A stretch of DNA of 64,000 bases from G965197005 sp965197005 (GTDB lineage: Bacteria > Pseudomonadota > Gammaproteobacteria > Pseudomonadales > Oceanobacteraceae). Below the pieces are notes generated by a model. The model had not been told where the DNA came from. It searched no databases and was given only the letters and a program-made list of their open reading frames with translations. Below, in pieces: positions 25,589 to 34,173 of this stretch. Made by a program: the position numbers and the translations under genes. Numbering within the stretch: position 1 is the first letter of the stretch; each line of letters begins with the position of its first letter. The DNA is taken from NCBI GenBank assembly GCA_965197005.1, contig OZ239982.1:1984001-2048000 (forward strand), written 5' to 3'.

Positions 25589-25796
25589 GGGGACTGAGGA
25601 CTGAGGACTGAGGACTGAGGACAGAGGACAGAGGACAGAGGACAGAGGACAGAGGACAGAGGACAGAGGACAGAGGACAGAGGACAGAGGACAGAGGACA
25701 GAGGACAGAGGGCAGAGGACAGAGGACAGAGGTCAGAGGACAGAGGTCAGAGGTCAGAGGTCAGAGGTCAGAGGTCAGAGGTCAGAGGTCAGAGGA
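25589..25796. repeat. Heptamer tandem array, about 30 copies
   Basis: 7-base units in sorted blocks: AGGACTG first, then AGGACAG, then AGGTCAG to the end. It lies just upstream of the island promoter, between it and the DUF484 gene. Sorting into blocks indicates slippage or unequal exchange from the ends. Confidence 0.96.
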
Positions 25797-25800
25797 TTTA

Positions 25801-25915
25801 CCCAGCCCCATGCTCTGCATGGTGCTGGGCAGAGGACAGAGGTTTTACCCAGCCCCATGCTCCGCATGGTGCTGGGCAGGGGGCAGGGTTCAGAACCATG
25901 CTCTGCATGGTGCTG
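25801..25915. repeat. Three CCCAGCCCCATGC palindromes in a row
   Basis: Copies at 25801-25829, 25848-25876 and (half copy, lacking the left CCCAGC) 25895-25915, separated by heptamer fragments AGAGGACAGAGG and a GGGCAGGGTT piece. They end 8 bases before the stop codon of the DUF484 gene. Confidence 0.9.
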
Positions 25916-25922
25916 TCCTCAA

Positions 25923-26594
25923 TCACAAACTGACAGGAATTTGTGGCAATAATAACCCTAACACGTCGGCAATATAGTCTAAAAATAAAGTATCGGTGCT
26001 ATGGCGATAGCGGTGACCATCGGTGCTGGCAATGCTGAGTATGCCCATGTGTCCCTTTCCTCGAATTTGACTTGCTGCTAAGGATTTAGCTTGGCTGTTG
26101 TTGGCTAGCAGTATTGCCATGTCTTCTTTAGTAAATGTACCACATACACTGCGATGTCCATGAAATAATCTTTGTGCTTGGTGTTTAAAATCATGCATGC
26201 TTAAAATATTAAGCGGTTTCTCTAGCTTGCGATCGGTAACGTGTATAAGTGCCCAAGTATCCACTTTAAATTCGCCTCTAAATGAGTCGTCTAAAACGGA
26301 TTGTATTTCCAGCCAGCTTTGCGCTTCAATCAGTGCCATCACTAAACGCCGACTTTGATGAAACAGCTCATCATTACGCCTTGCATTTTCTAGTAGGTCG
26401 CTTAGTTGTTGGCGTAAGCGTACATTCCGTTCACGATATACCGCTAGCTGACGTTCAATTAAGCTGGTCGCCTGTCCGCTTGCGTGGGGAATGCGTAACT
26501 GTACTAATAGTTCATCTTGGTTGATAAAAAAATCAGGGTGGGTGCTTAAAAAATTTGCCACATCTTGGGCTGTTAGTCGGGGGGCATTGCTCAT
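25923..26594 (-). CDS. DUF484 family protein
   Basis: 223 aa. The N-terminal motif VANFLSTHPDFFINQDELL and the following SLIERQLAVYRERNVRLRQQ coiled segment are diagnostic of DUF484. The C-terminal part (about residues 85-220) is GAF-like. The family is a steady partner of dapF in gammaproteobacteria, often followed by xerC; here no xerC follows and the operon ends in repeats. Its start overlaps the dapF stop by 4 bases. Function unknown. Confidence 0.9.
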   Translation of the reverse strand: MSNAPRLTAQDVANFLSTHPDFFINQDELLVQLRIPHASGQATSLIERQLAVYRERNVRLRQQLSDLLENARRNDELFHQSRRLVMALIEAQSWLEIQSVLDDSFRGEFKVDTWALIHVTDRKLEKPLNILSMHDFKHQAQRLFHGHRSVCGTFTKEDMAILLANNSQAKSLAASQIRGKGHMGILSIASTDGHRYRHSTDTLFLDYIADVLGLLLPQIPVSL

Positions 26595-27454
26595 GAATTT
26601 TGTAGCTCTTTTAAGTTAATTTTACCTGTATAAACTTGGGCGGCAGGACCTGTCATAAATACAGATTGCTGGGTATCCCAAGTAATCTCTAAGCTGCCAC
26701 CGGGTAAGTTTACGGTTACATTTTCGTCTAATTGCTGCGCTAGGCGACCTGCGACTACGGCAGCACAAGCACCCGTACCACAGGCTTGGGTTTCTCCTGC
26801 TCCTCGTTCAAAAACACGCAGGTTAATTTCTGTAGGACTGACAATTTGCATAAAACCAACATTGACTTTATTAGGAAAACAAGCAAGTTGCTCAATAATT
26901 GCACCCCAGTGCGCTACGGGGGCTTGCTGTATATCTTCTACAATGATGGTGGCATGTGGATTACCCATTGAGGTGACAATAAGTTGTACTTCCCCTAAAT
27001 CTGGCACTTGCACTGTAAAGCTGTTGGACTGTTCTCTTGCAATGCTATTTTGGGCGTTAAAGGGAATGTCTTCTAGTTTTAAAATGGGCTTGCCCATATC
27101 AACTTTTATCCAGTCGGGACGAATAAGCTGTAATTCCATAGTGCTATTGCTTGTGGCAATGCGAATATGCGATTTTCCTGTGAGTTTTTGTTCAAAGACA
27201 AAACGTGCTAAACAGCGTACGCCATTACCACAGTTTTCTACTTCACTGCCGTCGGCATTAAAAATTTGATAGCTAAAGTCGATGTCTTTGCACTGAGGCA
27301 TATCAACAATTAAAAGCTGATCAAAGCCCACACCTGTATGGCGGTTTGATAACGCACGAATAAGTGTGGGGGTAAAACGAGTACGTTGGCTAAATTGTTC
27401 AACAACCAAAAAATCATTACCTAAGCCGTGCATTTTAGAGAAGTTTAAAATCAT
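26591..27454 (-). CDS. dapF: Diaminopimelate epimerase
   Basis: 287 aa. It converts LL- to meso-diaminopimelate for lysine and peptidoglycan synthesis. The two catalytic cysteines are visible in NADGSEVENCGNGVRC (the first Cys) and GAGETQACGTGACAAVV (second). The N terminus, FSKMHGLGNDFLVVE, is the family signature. It overlaps lysA by 4 bases upstream and DUF484 by 4 downstream, forming a tight lysA-dapF-DUF484 unit. Confidence 0.97.
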   Translation of the reverse strand: MILNFSKMHGLGNDFLVVEQFSQRTRFTPTLIRALSNRHTGVGFDQLLIVDMPQCKDIDFSYQIFNADGSEVENCGNGVRCLARFVFEQKLTGKSHIRIATSNSTMELQLIRPDWIKVDMGKPILKLEDIPFNAQNSIAREQSNSFTVQVPDLGEVQLIVTSMGNPHATIIVEDIQQAPVAHWGAIIEQLACFPNKVNVGFMQIVSPTEINLRVFERGAGETQACGTGACAAVVAGRLAQQLDENVTVNLPGGSLEITWDTQQSVFMTGPAAQVYTGKINLKELQNS

Positions 27455-28719
27455 CTGTGCTCCTGATTATGTTGCAGGCAAACCCGTTCTTTTGTGAGTA
27501 GGTCATCTAAGGTTTCTCGCTCTCTTATAAGCCGTGCTTGTGAACCTGATACCAAGACTTCTGCGACTCTTGGACGGGTGTTGTAATTTGATGCCATAGC
27601 AAAGCCATACGCACCTGCTGACATGACTGCAAGTAAATCGCCTTCTTGTAGTTGTAATTCTCGCTCTTTGGCAAGGAAGTCGCCAGTTTCACAAATAGGT
27701 CCAACTATGTCATAGCGGTGAGATGCTATTTGGGTATTTGGCTTAACGCTACAGACTTGCTGCCATGCACTATATAAAGACGGGCGAATTAAGTCATTCA
27801 TCGCACCATCTACAATGGCAAAATGTTTATCACCTGTTTGTTTAAGGTATTGCACTTGACATAAAAATAGACCTGCATTGGCGGCAATTGAGCGACCTGG
27901 CTCAAGAATAAGGGAGTATGAACGATTTTTTAAACGTGCTTTTACGGCACTTAAATAAGTATCTGGTGTGATGGGTTGTTCATCTTTATAAACCACACCC
28001 AAGCCTCCGCCTAAGTCTAGGTGTTTAAGTGTAATACCTAGTGCTTCAATTTTATCTGCCAGTAATAGTAGACGTTCTAATGCGTCCATAAAAGGTGATA
28101 GTTCGGTTAGCTGACTACCAATATGGCAGTCGATACCAATGATTTCAATATGCGCTAGAGATTGTGCATGGGCATACACACTAGGGGCACGTTGTATGTC
28201 TATACCGAATTTATTTTCTTTAAGCCCTGTGGAAATATATGGGTGTGTATTGGCATCAACATCTGGATTAACACGCAAAGAAATAGGGGCTTTTTTATCC
28301 ATGCTTTGTGCAACTTGGTTAAGCATTTCTAGCTCTGATTCGGATTCTACATTAAAGCAGTGTACTCCAACTTCTAAAGCTCGGCGCATTTCTTCTGGCT
28401 GTTTGCCTACACCAGAGAAGACTATTTTATGCGCCTGACCTCCTGCTAATAAAACACGTTCTAATTCTCCTACGCTGACGATATCAAAACCACAACCCTG
28501 TGCTGCAAGTAATTGTAAAACAGATAAATTAGAGTTGGCTTTAACTGAATAACAAATTAAGTGAGGATAGTCTCCTAATGCTTGATGATAGGCTTGAAAG
28601 TGTTGAGTAAAGGCTTGCTTAGAGTAAACATAAAGCGGTGTGCCATATGTGTTTGCTAAGTCGCTAGCGGCGAGTTGCTCAATATGTAGTTCGCCATTTT
28701 TATATGCAAAGATAGACAT
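27451..28719 (-). CDS. lysA: Diaminopimelate decarboxylase
   Basis: 422 aa PLP enzyme of alanine-racemase fold that makes lysine from meso-DAP. The PLP lysine lies in CYSVKANSNLSVLQLL. Other landmarks are the HIGSQ motif, the glycine-rich LDLGGGLGVVY and LEPGRSIAANAG (phosphate binding). The cysteine of the C-terminal active site appears in GPICETGDF. It is followed directly by dapF and preceded by lptM 17 bases upstream. Confidence 0.97.
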   Translation of the reverse strand: MSIFAYKNGELHIEQLAASDLANTYGTPLYVYSKQAFTQHFQAYHQALGDYPHLICYSVKANSNLSVLQLLAAQGCGFDIVSVGELERVLLAGGQAHKIVFSGVGKQPEEMRRALEVGVHCFNVESESELEMLNQVAQSMDKKAPISLRVNPDVDANTHPYISTGLKENKFGIDIQRAPSVYAHAQSLAHIEIIGIDCHIGSQLTELSPFMDALERLLLLADKIEALGITLKHLDLGGGLGVVYKDEQPITPDTYLSAVKARLKNRSYSLILEPGRSIAANAGLFLCQVQYLKQTGDKHFAIVDGAMNDLIRPSLYSAWQQVCSVKPNTQIASHRYDIVGPICETGDFLAKERELQLQEGDLLAVMSAGAYGFAMASNYNTRPRVAEVLVSGSQARLIRERETLDDLLTKERVCLQHNQEHR

Positions 28720-28736
28720 ACATTCTCACTTAAATT

Positions 28737-28910
28737 TTATTTGTTGATGTGCGGTTTTTGAGTTTCTTGGGGTTCTTTTTTGTTTTGTCCATCGGGTTTT
28801 TCTGTAGGCTTATCTACTGGTAAGTATAGTGGGCCTTTTTGTCCACAGGCACTTAGGTTTAAGCATAAGGCAGTATAGAGAATAAACAGTAATAAAGGGA
28901 AAATACGCAT
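28737..28910 (-). CDS. lptM: LptM-type small lipoprotein (YifL)
   Basis: 57 aa from the ATG at 28910. Signal peptide with lipobox LNLSAC, then the diagnostic CGQKGPLYLP and a Pro/Lys/Glu-rich tail. LptM helps the LPS translocon LptD-LptE mature, and in E. coli also sits directly before dapF. Its start overlaps the stop of the preceding PLDc_N gene by one base (TAATG), which supports this start over the upstream in-frame one at 28940. Confidence 0.88.
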   Translation of the reverse strand: MRIFPLLLFILYTALCLNLSACGQKGPLYLPVDKPTEKPDGQNKKEPQETQKPHINK

Positions 28911-29095
28911 TATCTTGACCTTGGGCCTAAAAACAACCAAGCAATAAACCCAAACAAAGGCATAAGTAAAATAACCACTGTCCAGACGACTTTAGCTGCA
29001 GTTGAGACTTTGGTTGATTGCACTACATTAATAATGGCGTAAATATCTGCAATTAATAACAATAGCCCAGTTAATCCAGAAATTTTAATGGACAT
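28910..29095 (-). CDS. Small PLDc_N-domain membrane protein
   Basis: 61 aa with two transmembrane helices (about residues 5-25 and 35-56). The second ends in the family motif MPLFGFIAWLFLGPRSR of the PLDc_N (phospholipase D nuclease N-terminal) domain. Stand-alone proteins of this type are common and of unknown role. Translationally coupled to lptM. Confidence 0.82.
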   Translation of the reverse strand: MSIKISGLTGLLLLIADIYAIINVVQSTKVSTAAKVVWTVVILLMPLFGFIAWLFLGPRSR

Positions 29096-29157
29096 CAGTG
29101 TCTACCTTATAAAAAATTGTCTATTATCAAAGATTTTTCTCTTTAAGTATATAGCTA

Positions 29158-30270
29158 TTATAACCGCTTAATTTGTTTATTTTGATACAGCAGTCCATCT
29201 AACATATCTCCTTGTTGTACACCAGAATCCAGCCCTAAAATTTGTCGTGGCAAGGTACTTACACTGCCCATAGCGGCGGCAAAATCAAGTTCGTTATTGG
29301 CAACCAGAGTTAACAGTGAGGCGGAAAAATCCTGTAACATATTTAGCCCTGCACTGGCTTGTGAAAATGGTGCTTGTTTGTGTGGGGCGGCAAGCTGATG
29401 ATGATGGCTGCATACTGCCAGTTCTTTGGCATTAACGGCCTGTAATAGGGCTTGACGATCTGCCTCTGTACGCAGCACTGGTTGCAAATGATACTGACTG
29501 TTAAATCCTATTACCTGTTCATGGGTATATAGCAGGTTAGCAATAGCAACGTCTGCGCTCACGGGTAGACCTTGAGATTTTGCAAGTCGTATCATCTGCA
29601 TACTTCTTGCACAGCTAATTTGACTAATATGCACACGAGCACCTGTATATTGTGCGAGCAGTAAGATTTGCGCTAAGGCAACCGTTTCTGCCACTTCAGG
29701 GTGAGGCGGTAAGCCTAAACGAGTTGAAAAACTCCCCTCATGCACACAGCCTTGCATGGCAAGTTGTGGATCATTAGCGGTTAACATTAAGAGCATATCA
29801 AAGGTATGTGCATATTCCATACAACGCCTTAGCACATAAGCATTGGCTATGGGTTGGCGAGCTTGACTTAGTGCCACGCAACCTGCTTCTTTAAGTTGTG
29901 CCATATTAGCGAGCTGTTCACCCTTGAGAGCTTGAGTTAATGCGCCTATTGGAAGCAGTGTGGCGGTGGCGGCTTGCTTTTGGTTAAGCCAATCTCGAAC
30001 CTGTGCCTGACTGTCTATAACAGGGTCGCTATCAGGCTGTACACAAATATAAGAAAATCCTTGCTGATATGCTTCTCTCGCAACCATTGGTACTTGTTGA
30101 TAATGGCGTAAGTTAAGGCTTAAATCGACCCATGCGGGCAACAACCAGCTGTCTTTTTGCTTACTTTTATGTTGGCTATCTTGTATGCGTTTTAATTGTC
30201 CTTGCTGAATTTCAATATCTTGGGGTACATCATATTCAAGCACACGAAAGTTGGTTAATTGTAAACTCAT
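29158..30270 (-). CDS. pyrC': Dihydroorotase-like protein PyrC', probably non-catalytic
   Basis: 370 aa amidohydrolase-fold protein homologous to dihydroorotase. The HxH metal-binding motif that normally follows strand 1 (as in DxHVHLR) is absent: the position reads WVDLSLNLRHYQQ. Later segments, such as the SADVAIANLLYT and LDFAAAMGSVSTLPRQILGL regions, keep the family pattern. In Pseudomonas the inactive pyrC' product is needed to assemble the active aspartate transcarbamoylase with PyrB. Here it also overlaps pyrB by 4 bases, which supports the same structural role. An active PyrC should be encoded elsewhere. Confidence 0.9.
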   Translation of the reverse strand: MSLQLTNFRVLEYDVPQDIEIQQGQLKRIQDSQHKSKQKDSWLLPAWVDLSLNLRHYQQVPMVAREAYQQGFSYICVQPDSDPVIDSQAQVRDWLNQKQAATATLLPIGALTQALKGEQLANMAQLKEAGCVALSQARQPIANAYVLRRCMEYAHTFDMLLMLTANDPQLAMQGCVHEGSFSTRLGLPPHPEVAETVALAQILLLAQYTGARVHISQISCARSMQMIRLAKSQGLPVSADVAIANLLYTHEQVIGFNSQYHLQPVLRTEADRQALLQAVNAKELAVCSHHHQLAAPHKQAPFSQASAGLNMLQDFSASLLTLVANNELDFAAAMGSVSTLPRQILGLDSGVQQGDMLDGLLYQNKQIKRL

Positions 30271-31256
30271 GCTTGTTTCTCCTTAGCGATTTGTTGTCCG
30301 CTCATTGCCATAGACATAACCGCCATGCGTACGGCAATGCCGTAACTAACTTGATTTAAAATCACTGATTGCGCTCCATCGGCGACACTTGAGTCAATCT
30401 CAACACCTCTATTAATTGGACCTGGGTGCATCACTAGCGCATCAGGGTTGGCGTGTTTTAAGCGTGCTTGTGTTAAGCCGTATTGACTAAAAAACTCACT
30501 TTCACTAGGTAAGAGTGCGTTTTGCATGCGCTCTTTTTGTAGGCGGAGCATAATAACCACATCAACTTCTTTTAATCCTGACGACATATCAAAAAACACC
30601 TTAGCACCCATCGCTTCAATCTCTTTGGGTATCAGCGTTGCAGGACCAATAACTCGCACTTCTTTAGCACCTAGGGTTAATAGGGCGTATAGCTCAGAGC
30701 GAGCCACTCTTGAGTGTAAAATATCGCCAACAATGGCGATGATTTTACCTGTAATTTGCCCTGCATGACGACGAATAGTCAGCATATCTAACATCGCTTG
30801 GGTGGGGTGAGCATGACAACCGTCACCTGCATTAATAATGGCAACATTGGGGGTTACTTGCTCGGCGATAAAGTGAGCTGCACCGCTATCGGCATGACGC
30901 ACCACAAACATATCACTATACATTGCCTCTAAATTCCATAAGGTATCACGCAGCGTCTCGCCCTTTGAGGTTGCTGAACGGGCAATATCTAAATTTAAAA
31001 TATCTGCGGACAAGCGTTTGGCTGCCAACTCAAAGGTGGAACGAGTACGAGTTGAGTTTTCAAAAAACAGATTAACAACTGTTTTTCCTCGCAAAAGGGG
31101 TACTTTTTTAACTGCACGCTCTTGGGTGCTAATAAAAGAATCTGCCAGATCTAATATGTCGGTTAACAGTGCTTTGCTAAGACCTTCAGTGGTTAAAAAA
31201 TGCTTGAGCTGACCTTGTTCATTTAATTGAGTTTGACAGGCGAGTTGAGATTGCAT
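30267..31256 (-). CDS. pyrB: Aspartate carbamoyltransferase catalytic subunit
   Basis: 329 aa. It catalyses carbamoyl phosphate plus aspartate to carbamoyl-aspartate, the first committed pyrimidine step. The carbamoyl-phosphate signature FFENSTRTRSTFELAAKRL and the MHPGPINRGVEI aspartate-binding motif are clear. The N-terminal extension of about 20 residues is typical of the Pseudomonas-type enzyme that forms a dodecamer with PyrC'. No pyrI gene is present. Part of pyrR-pyrB-pyrC'. Confidence 0.97.
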   Translation of the reverse strand: MQSQLACQTQLNEQGQLKHFLTTEGLSKALLTDILDLADSFISTQERAVKKVPLLRGKTVVNLFFENSTRTRSTFELAAKRLSADILNLDIARSATSKGETLRDTLWNLEAMYSDMFVVRHADSGAAHFIAEQVTPNVAIINAGDGCHAHPTQAMLDMLTIRRHAGQITGKIIAIVGDILHSRVARSELYALLTLGAKEVRVIGPATLIPKEIEAMGAKVFFDMSSGLKEVDVVIMLRLQKERMQNALLPSESEFFSQYGLTQARLKHANPDALVMHPGPINRGVEIDSSVADGAQSVILNQVSYGIAVRMAVMSMAMSGQQIAKEKQA

Positions 31257-31267
31257 TGGTTTTTCTC

Positions 31268-31762
31268 CTAACTTTTGTGTTGACTAAGCACTAACGGTTT
31301 AGGGCCGCTCAACGCTAAGTATTCATCGGCAGGTAAATTGAGTTTTAGGGCACACACATCGGGCTGTATGGGCAACTCTCGCTGCCCAATATCAGCAAGT
31401 GTTGCCAAACTAATGCTTAGTGGACGTGCAAAGTCAAATAATACATTCATGGCAGCACGGATAGTACGTCCACTTTTAATGACATCATCTATTAATATAA
31501 TATGACGCTGGTTGATTTCCCAAGGTAAATCTGAGCCTTTAACCTGTGGGTGTAATCCATGTTGGCTAAAGTCATCTCGATAAAAGCTGATATCCAAAGT
31601 TCCTATAGGCTCTTGTATTTCAAGCTGCTGGCGTATATTTTCTGCTAACCATACGCCACCGGTATGAATACCTACCAATAGGGGCTGCTGTATGTTTTGT
31701 GTCTGCAAATAAACGTTCAGCTCAGAGCCTAAGGTTTGACACAATAAAGGGGCGTTGTACAT
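31268..31762 (-). CDS. pyrR: PyrR bifunctional uracil phosphoribosyltransferase / regulator
   Basis: 164 aa type I phosphoribosyltransferase. The PRPP-binding loop is HIILIDDVIKSGRTIRAAMN. In Bacillus it is an RNA-binding attenuator; in Pseudomonas-type operons its regulatory role is less certain. The start overlaps the ruvX stop by one base, and it is followed by pyrB 11 bases later. Confidence 0.93.
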   Translation of the reverse strand: MYNAPLLCQTLGSELNVYLQTQNIQQPLLVGIHTGGVWLAENIRQQLEIQEPIGTLDISFYRDDFSQHGLHPQVKGSDLPWEINQRHIILIDDVIKSGRTIRAAMNVLFDFARPLSISLATLADIGQRELPIQPDVCALKLNLPADEYLALSGPKPLVLSQHKS

Positions 31763-32205
31763 TACATTTTCTCCATTGGGTGCTGATTAAACCAGCTGGC
31801 TAATATCAGTTGGGCAGCAATTCCATCTACAGAATGCTTGCCCCAATTGCCATCTGCACCTTGCTCTAAAGCAATTTGCTTGGCTTCATAACTTGTTAGT
31901 CGCTCATCATGGGTATAACTTGGACGTTTAAAATGATGGGCTAAGCGACGAGAAAACTTGGCGGCTCGCAAACTCATTGAACTGTCTGTTCCGTCCATGT
32001 TAAGAGGTAAACCAACCACAAACGCATCTGGTTGCCAAGTGTTAATTAAGGTTTGTAACTGCTGTGCATTGGGAATGCCATTTTCTGCTGTAATTGGTGG
32101 TAATGCTTCACTGGTTGCGCTTATCCGCTGTCCATAAGCAACCCCAATACGACGCACGCCAAAATCAAAACTTAAAATTGTATTAGCAGTAATTATTTCT
32201 TTCAT
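31762..32205 (-). CDS. ruvX: Putative pre-16S rRNA nuclease / Holliday junction resolvase RuvX (YqgF)
   Basis: 147 aa RNase H-fold protein. The N-terminal catalytic strand is LSFDFGVRRIGVAYGQRIS, with further conserved parts FVVGLPLNMDGTDSSMSLRA and DERLTSYEAKQ and a C-terminal SVDGIAAQLIL aspartate. It is implicated in 16S rRNA 5' end maturation. Overlaps the tonB-like gene by 4 bases. The usual algH (yqgE) gene between tonB and ruvX is missing here. Confidence 0.94.
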   Translation of the reverse strand: MKEIITANTILSFDFGVRRIGVAYGQRISATSEALPPITAENGIPNAQQLQTLINTWQPDAFVVGLPLNMDGTDSSMSLRAAKFSRRLAHHFKRPSYTHDERLTSYEAKQIALEQGADGNWGKHSVDGIAAQLILASWFNQHPMEKM

Positions 32206-33056
32206 GGTACACCACTTCTAAAGCGAGAATGTCCAACAAATTCAAAAATACGCACCACTTCTAACACATCTAATTCTTCTTTCATTTTATTGCTAAATGG
32301 TGCAAAAGGCATGGTACGTTGTACGGTTTCTATTGCAAATTCATCTAGCTTGCGCTGTCCTGAGGATTGCAGTATTTGTAATTTACGCAGTGTGCCATTG
32401 GCATTAATGGCAATTAATAATCGCAAACGGCAGTCATTTTGAACACAATTTTTGGCGGCGTCTGGGTAGCGTTGTGTGCCATATTGTTCCATCGCCTGTT
32501 GCCATAATTTTAAATAATAAGCATAGCTGGTGCCTTTGGCGTTGACGTTATTAACTCGTTGTACTCTAGGGTTGCGCTTAAAAGTTTCTTCCAGCATGTC
32601 TGCACGGGTTTGTTTGGCAATCTGCTTTAAACTTTGTGTGAGCAAATCAGGGCTAACCTGAGCATTGGGCTTATGCGTAATCTTATCCTTAGATTGGGCT
32701 GCGCTAATGACTCTAGTTGGTTGTTTCTCTTGCAATTTAACCGCCTGTGCTTGACTGCTGTTTTTTTGCTGAGTTTGTGCTGTCCTAACCTCTTGTTTTT
32801 GTGCTTGGCTTTGTTGAGCATCACCACTACCTAGGCGATTATTTTCAGCAATAAATTCAGGATTTTCAGGTTCTGCACCATTGGCTGATTGCATCAGGCG
32901 CACATCTAACACCTGTGAGCTAAATTGTTGTTTTTGGTATTTAATCCCAATACCTAAAATAATGCCCAAATGCAGTATAAACGCCAATACCAGCATCTTT
33001 TGAAAACGATAAGAACGCTGAGCAAAAAAAACAACTGGCGGACTACTATGAGGCAA
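32202..33056 (-). CDS. tonB: TonB-domain energy transducer (gshB-linked)
   Basis: 284 aa. One anchor helix (about residues 20-40, KMLVLAFILHLGIILGIGI), a Gln/Ala/Lys-rich linker (about 60-160) and a C-terminal TonB-like domain (about 185-275). The latter contains YGTQRYPDAAKNC, a two-cysteine segment, and RKLQILQSSGQRKLDEFAIE. It lies between gshB and ruvX, as in Pseudomonas where this copy is called TonB3. No exbBD neighbours. It may serve twitching motility or a dedicated receptor rather than general uptake. Confidence 0.85.
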   Translation of the reverse strand: MPHSSPPVVFFAQRSYRFQKMLVLAFILHLGIILGIGIKYQKQQFSSQVLDVRLMQSANGAEPENPEFIAENNRLGSGDAQQSQAQKQEVRTAQTQQKNSSQAQAVKLQEKQPTRVISAAQSKDKITHKPNAQVSPDLLTQSLKQIAKQTRADMLEETFKRNPRVQRVNNVNAKGTSYAYYLKLWQQAMEQYGTQRYPDAAKNCVQNDCRLRLLIAINANGTLRKLQILQSSGQRKLDEFAIETVQRTMPFAPFSNKMKEELDVLEVVRIFEFVGHSRFRSGVP

Positions 33057-33058
33057 GA

Positions 33059-34024
33059 TTACTGTCCTTTAGTGCGAATTTGAATAAGCTCATCAATAAG
33101 CATACCTGCTACATCAAGTCCTGAATCGCGGCTAATTTCACGCACACAAGTAGGGCTGGTTACGTTGATTTCTGTTACTTTTTCACCAATCACATCTAGC
33201 CCTACAAAATACAATCCTCTTTGCTTTAAGCTGGGTGCAATTTTGGCTGCCAGCGCACGGTTACTATCGGTTAGTGGCTGGGTTTCTCCACGCCCACCTG
33301 CGGCAAGATTACCGCGTGTTTCTCCCTGTGCTGGAATGCGTGCTAAACAATAGGGTATGGGTTCGCCATTAATTAATAAAATGCGTTTATCACCTTGGCT
33401 AATAGCAGGCAAAAATTGTTGCGCCATAATGTGCTTTTGCCCCTGTTCTGTGAGCGTTTCAATAATCACATTTAAATTGGCATCATCAGGTTTGCACCTA
33501 AAAATAGAGGCGCCACCCATGCCATCTAGGGGTTTAAAAATAATATCTTTATAGTCCTTATAAAAGGCTTTTAGCTGCGCTGCTTTGGCACTGACTAAGG
33601 TCGGTGCCATTAGCTCAGCAAACTCAGTGGCAAATAGTTTTTCATTGCAATCTCGCAAACTTTGTGGCTTGTTTGCCACTAGCACGCCTGCTTTTTCTGC
33701 CATACTTAAAATATGTGTGGCATACAAAAACTCACTATCAAAGGGTGGGTCTTTACGCATAATAATAATATCTAAGGTCGCTAGCGGCTGCTGTTGTACT
33801 TCGCCTAAACAAAACCAATTATCAGGGTTCATGCTCACTTCAAGGGGATACATATAAGCACTGGCTTGCCCTTTATGAATGTATAAATCTGCTGTTTGTA
33901 AATAAAAAATCTGCAAGCCTTTTTGTTGCGCCGCATACAGCAAAGCTAAAGAGGTGTCTTTCTGAAAGTGAATGTCCTCAATTGCGTCCATAATAACGGC
34001 AAGTTTAAGTCTGTGTGACGGCAT
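33059..34024 (-). CDS. gshB: Glutathione synthetase
   Basis: 321 aa ATP-grasp enzyme that joins gamma-glutamylcysteine and glycine. Recognisable parts are AVIMDAIEDIHFQKDTSLAL at the N terminus, FKPLDGMGGASIFRC (ATP-grasp lysine and glycine loop), LLINGEPIPYCLARIPA, GNLAAGGRGE and the terminal INVTSPTCVREI. It precedes tonB-ruvX-pyrRBC' by 2 bases and likely heads that operon. Confidence 0.97.
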   Translation of the reverse strand: MPSHRLKLAVIMDAIEDIHFQKDTSLALLYAAQQKGLQIFYLQTADLYIHKGQASAYMYPLEVSMNPDNWFCLGEVQQQPLATLDIIIMRKDPPFDSEFLYATHILSMAEKAGVLVANKPQSLRDCNEKLFATEFAELMAPTLVSAKAAQLKAFYKDYKDIIFKPLDGMGGASIFRCKPDDANLNVIIETLTEQGQKHIMAQQFLPAISQGDKRILLINGEPIPYCLARIPAQGETRGNLAAGGRGETQPLTDSNRALAAKIAPSLKQRGLYFVGLDVIGEKVTEINVTSPTCVREISRDSGLDVAGMLIDELIQIRTKGQ

Positions 34025-34173
34025 AGCAAGTCCTGATAAGAATTAAAAATTAAATTGTAACCCAGCGCACAAATTGGAGCTATAAAGATAAGCGATAACA
34101 GCACAAAATTGAACGCTCCTTACCTTATTTCATATTTGCGCCATACCCTATTGCTGTTTTAGGCAGGTTTGTA

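Noticed and set aside
25235..25796. Possible CRISPR array
   Set aside because: Repeats are 7 or 8 bases long with no spacers; no cas genes are present.
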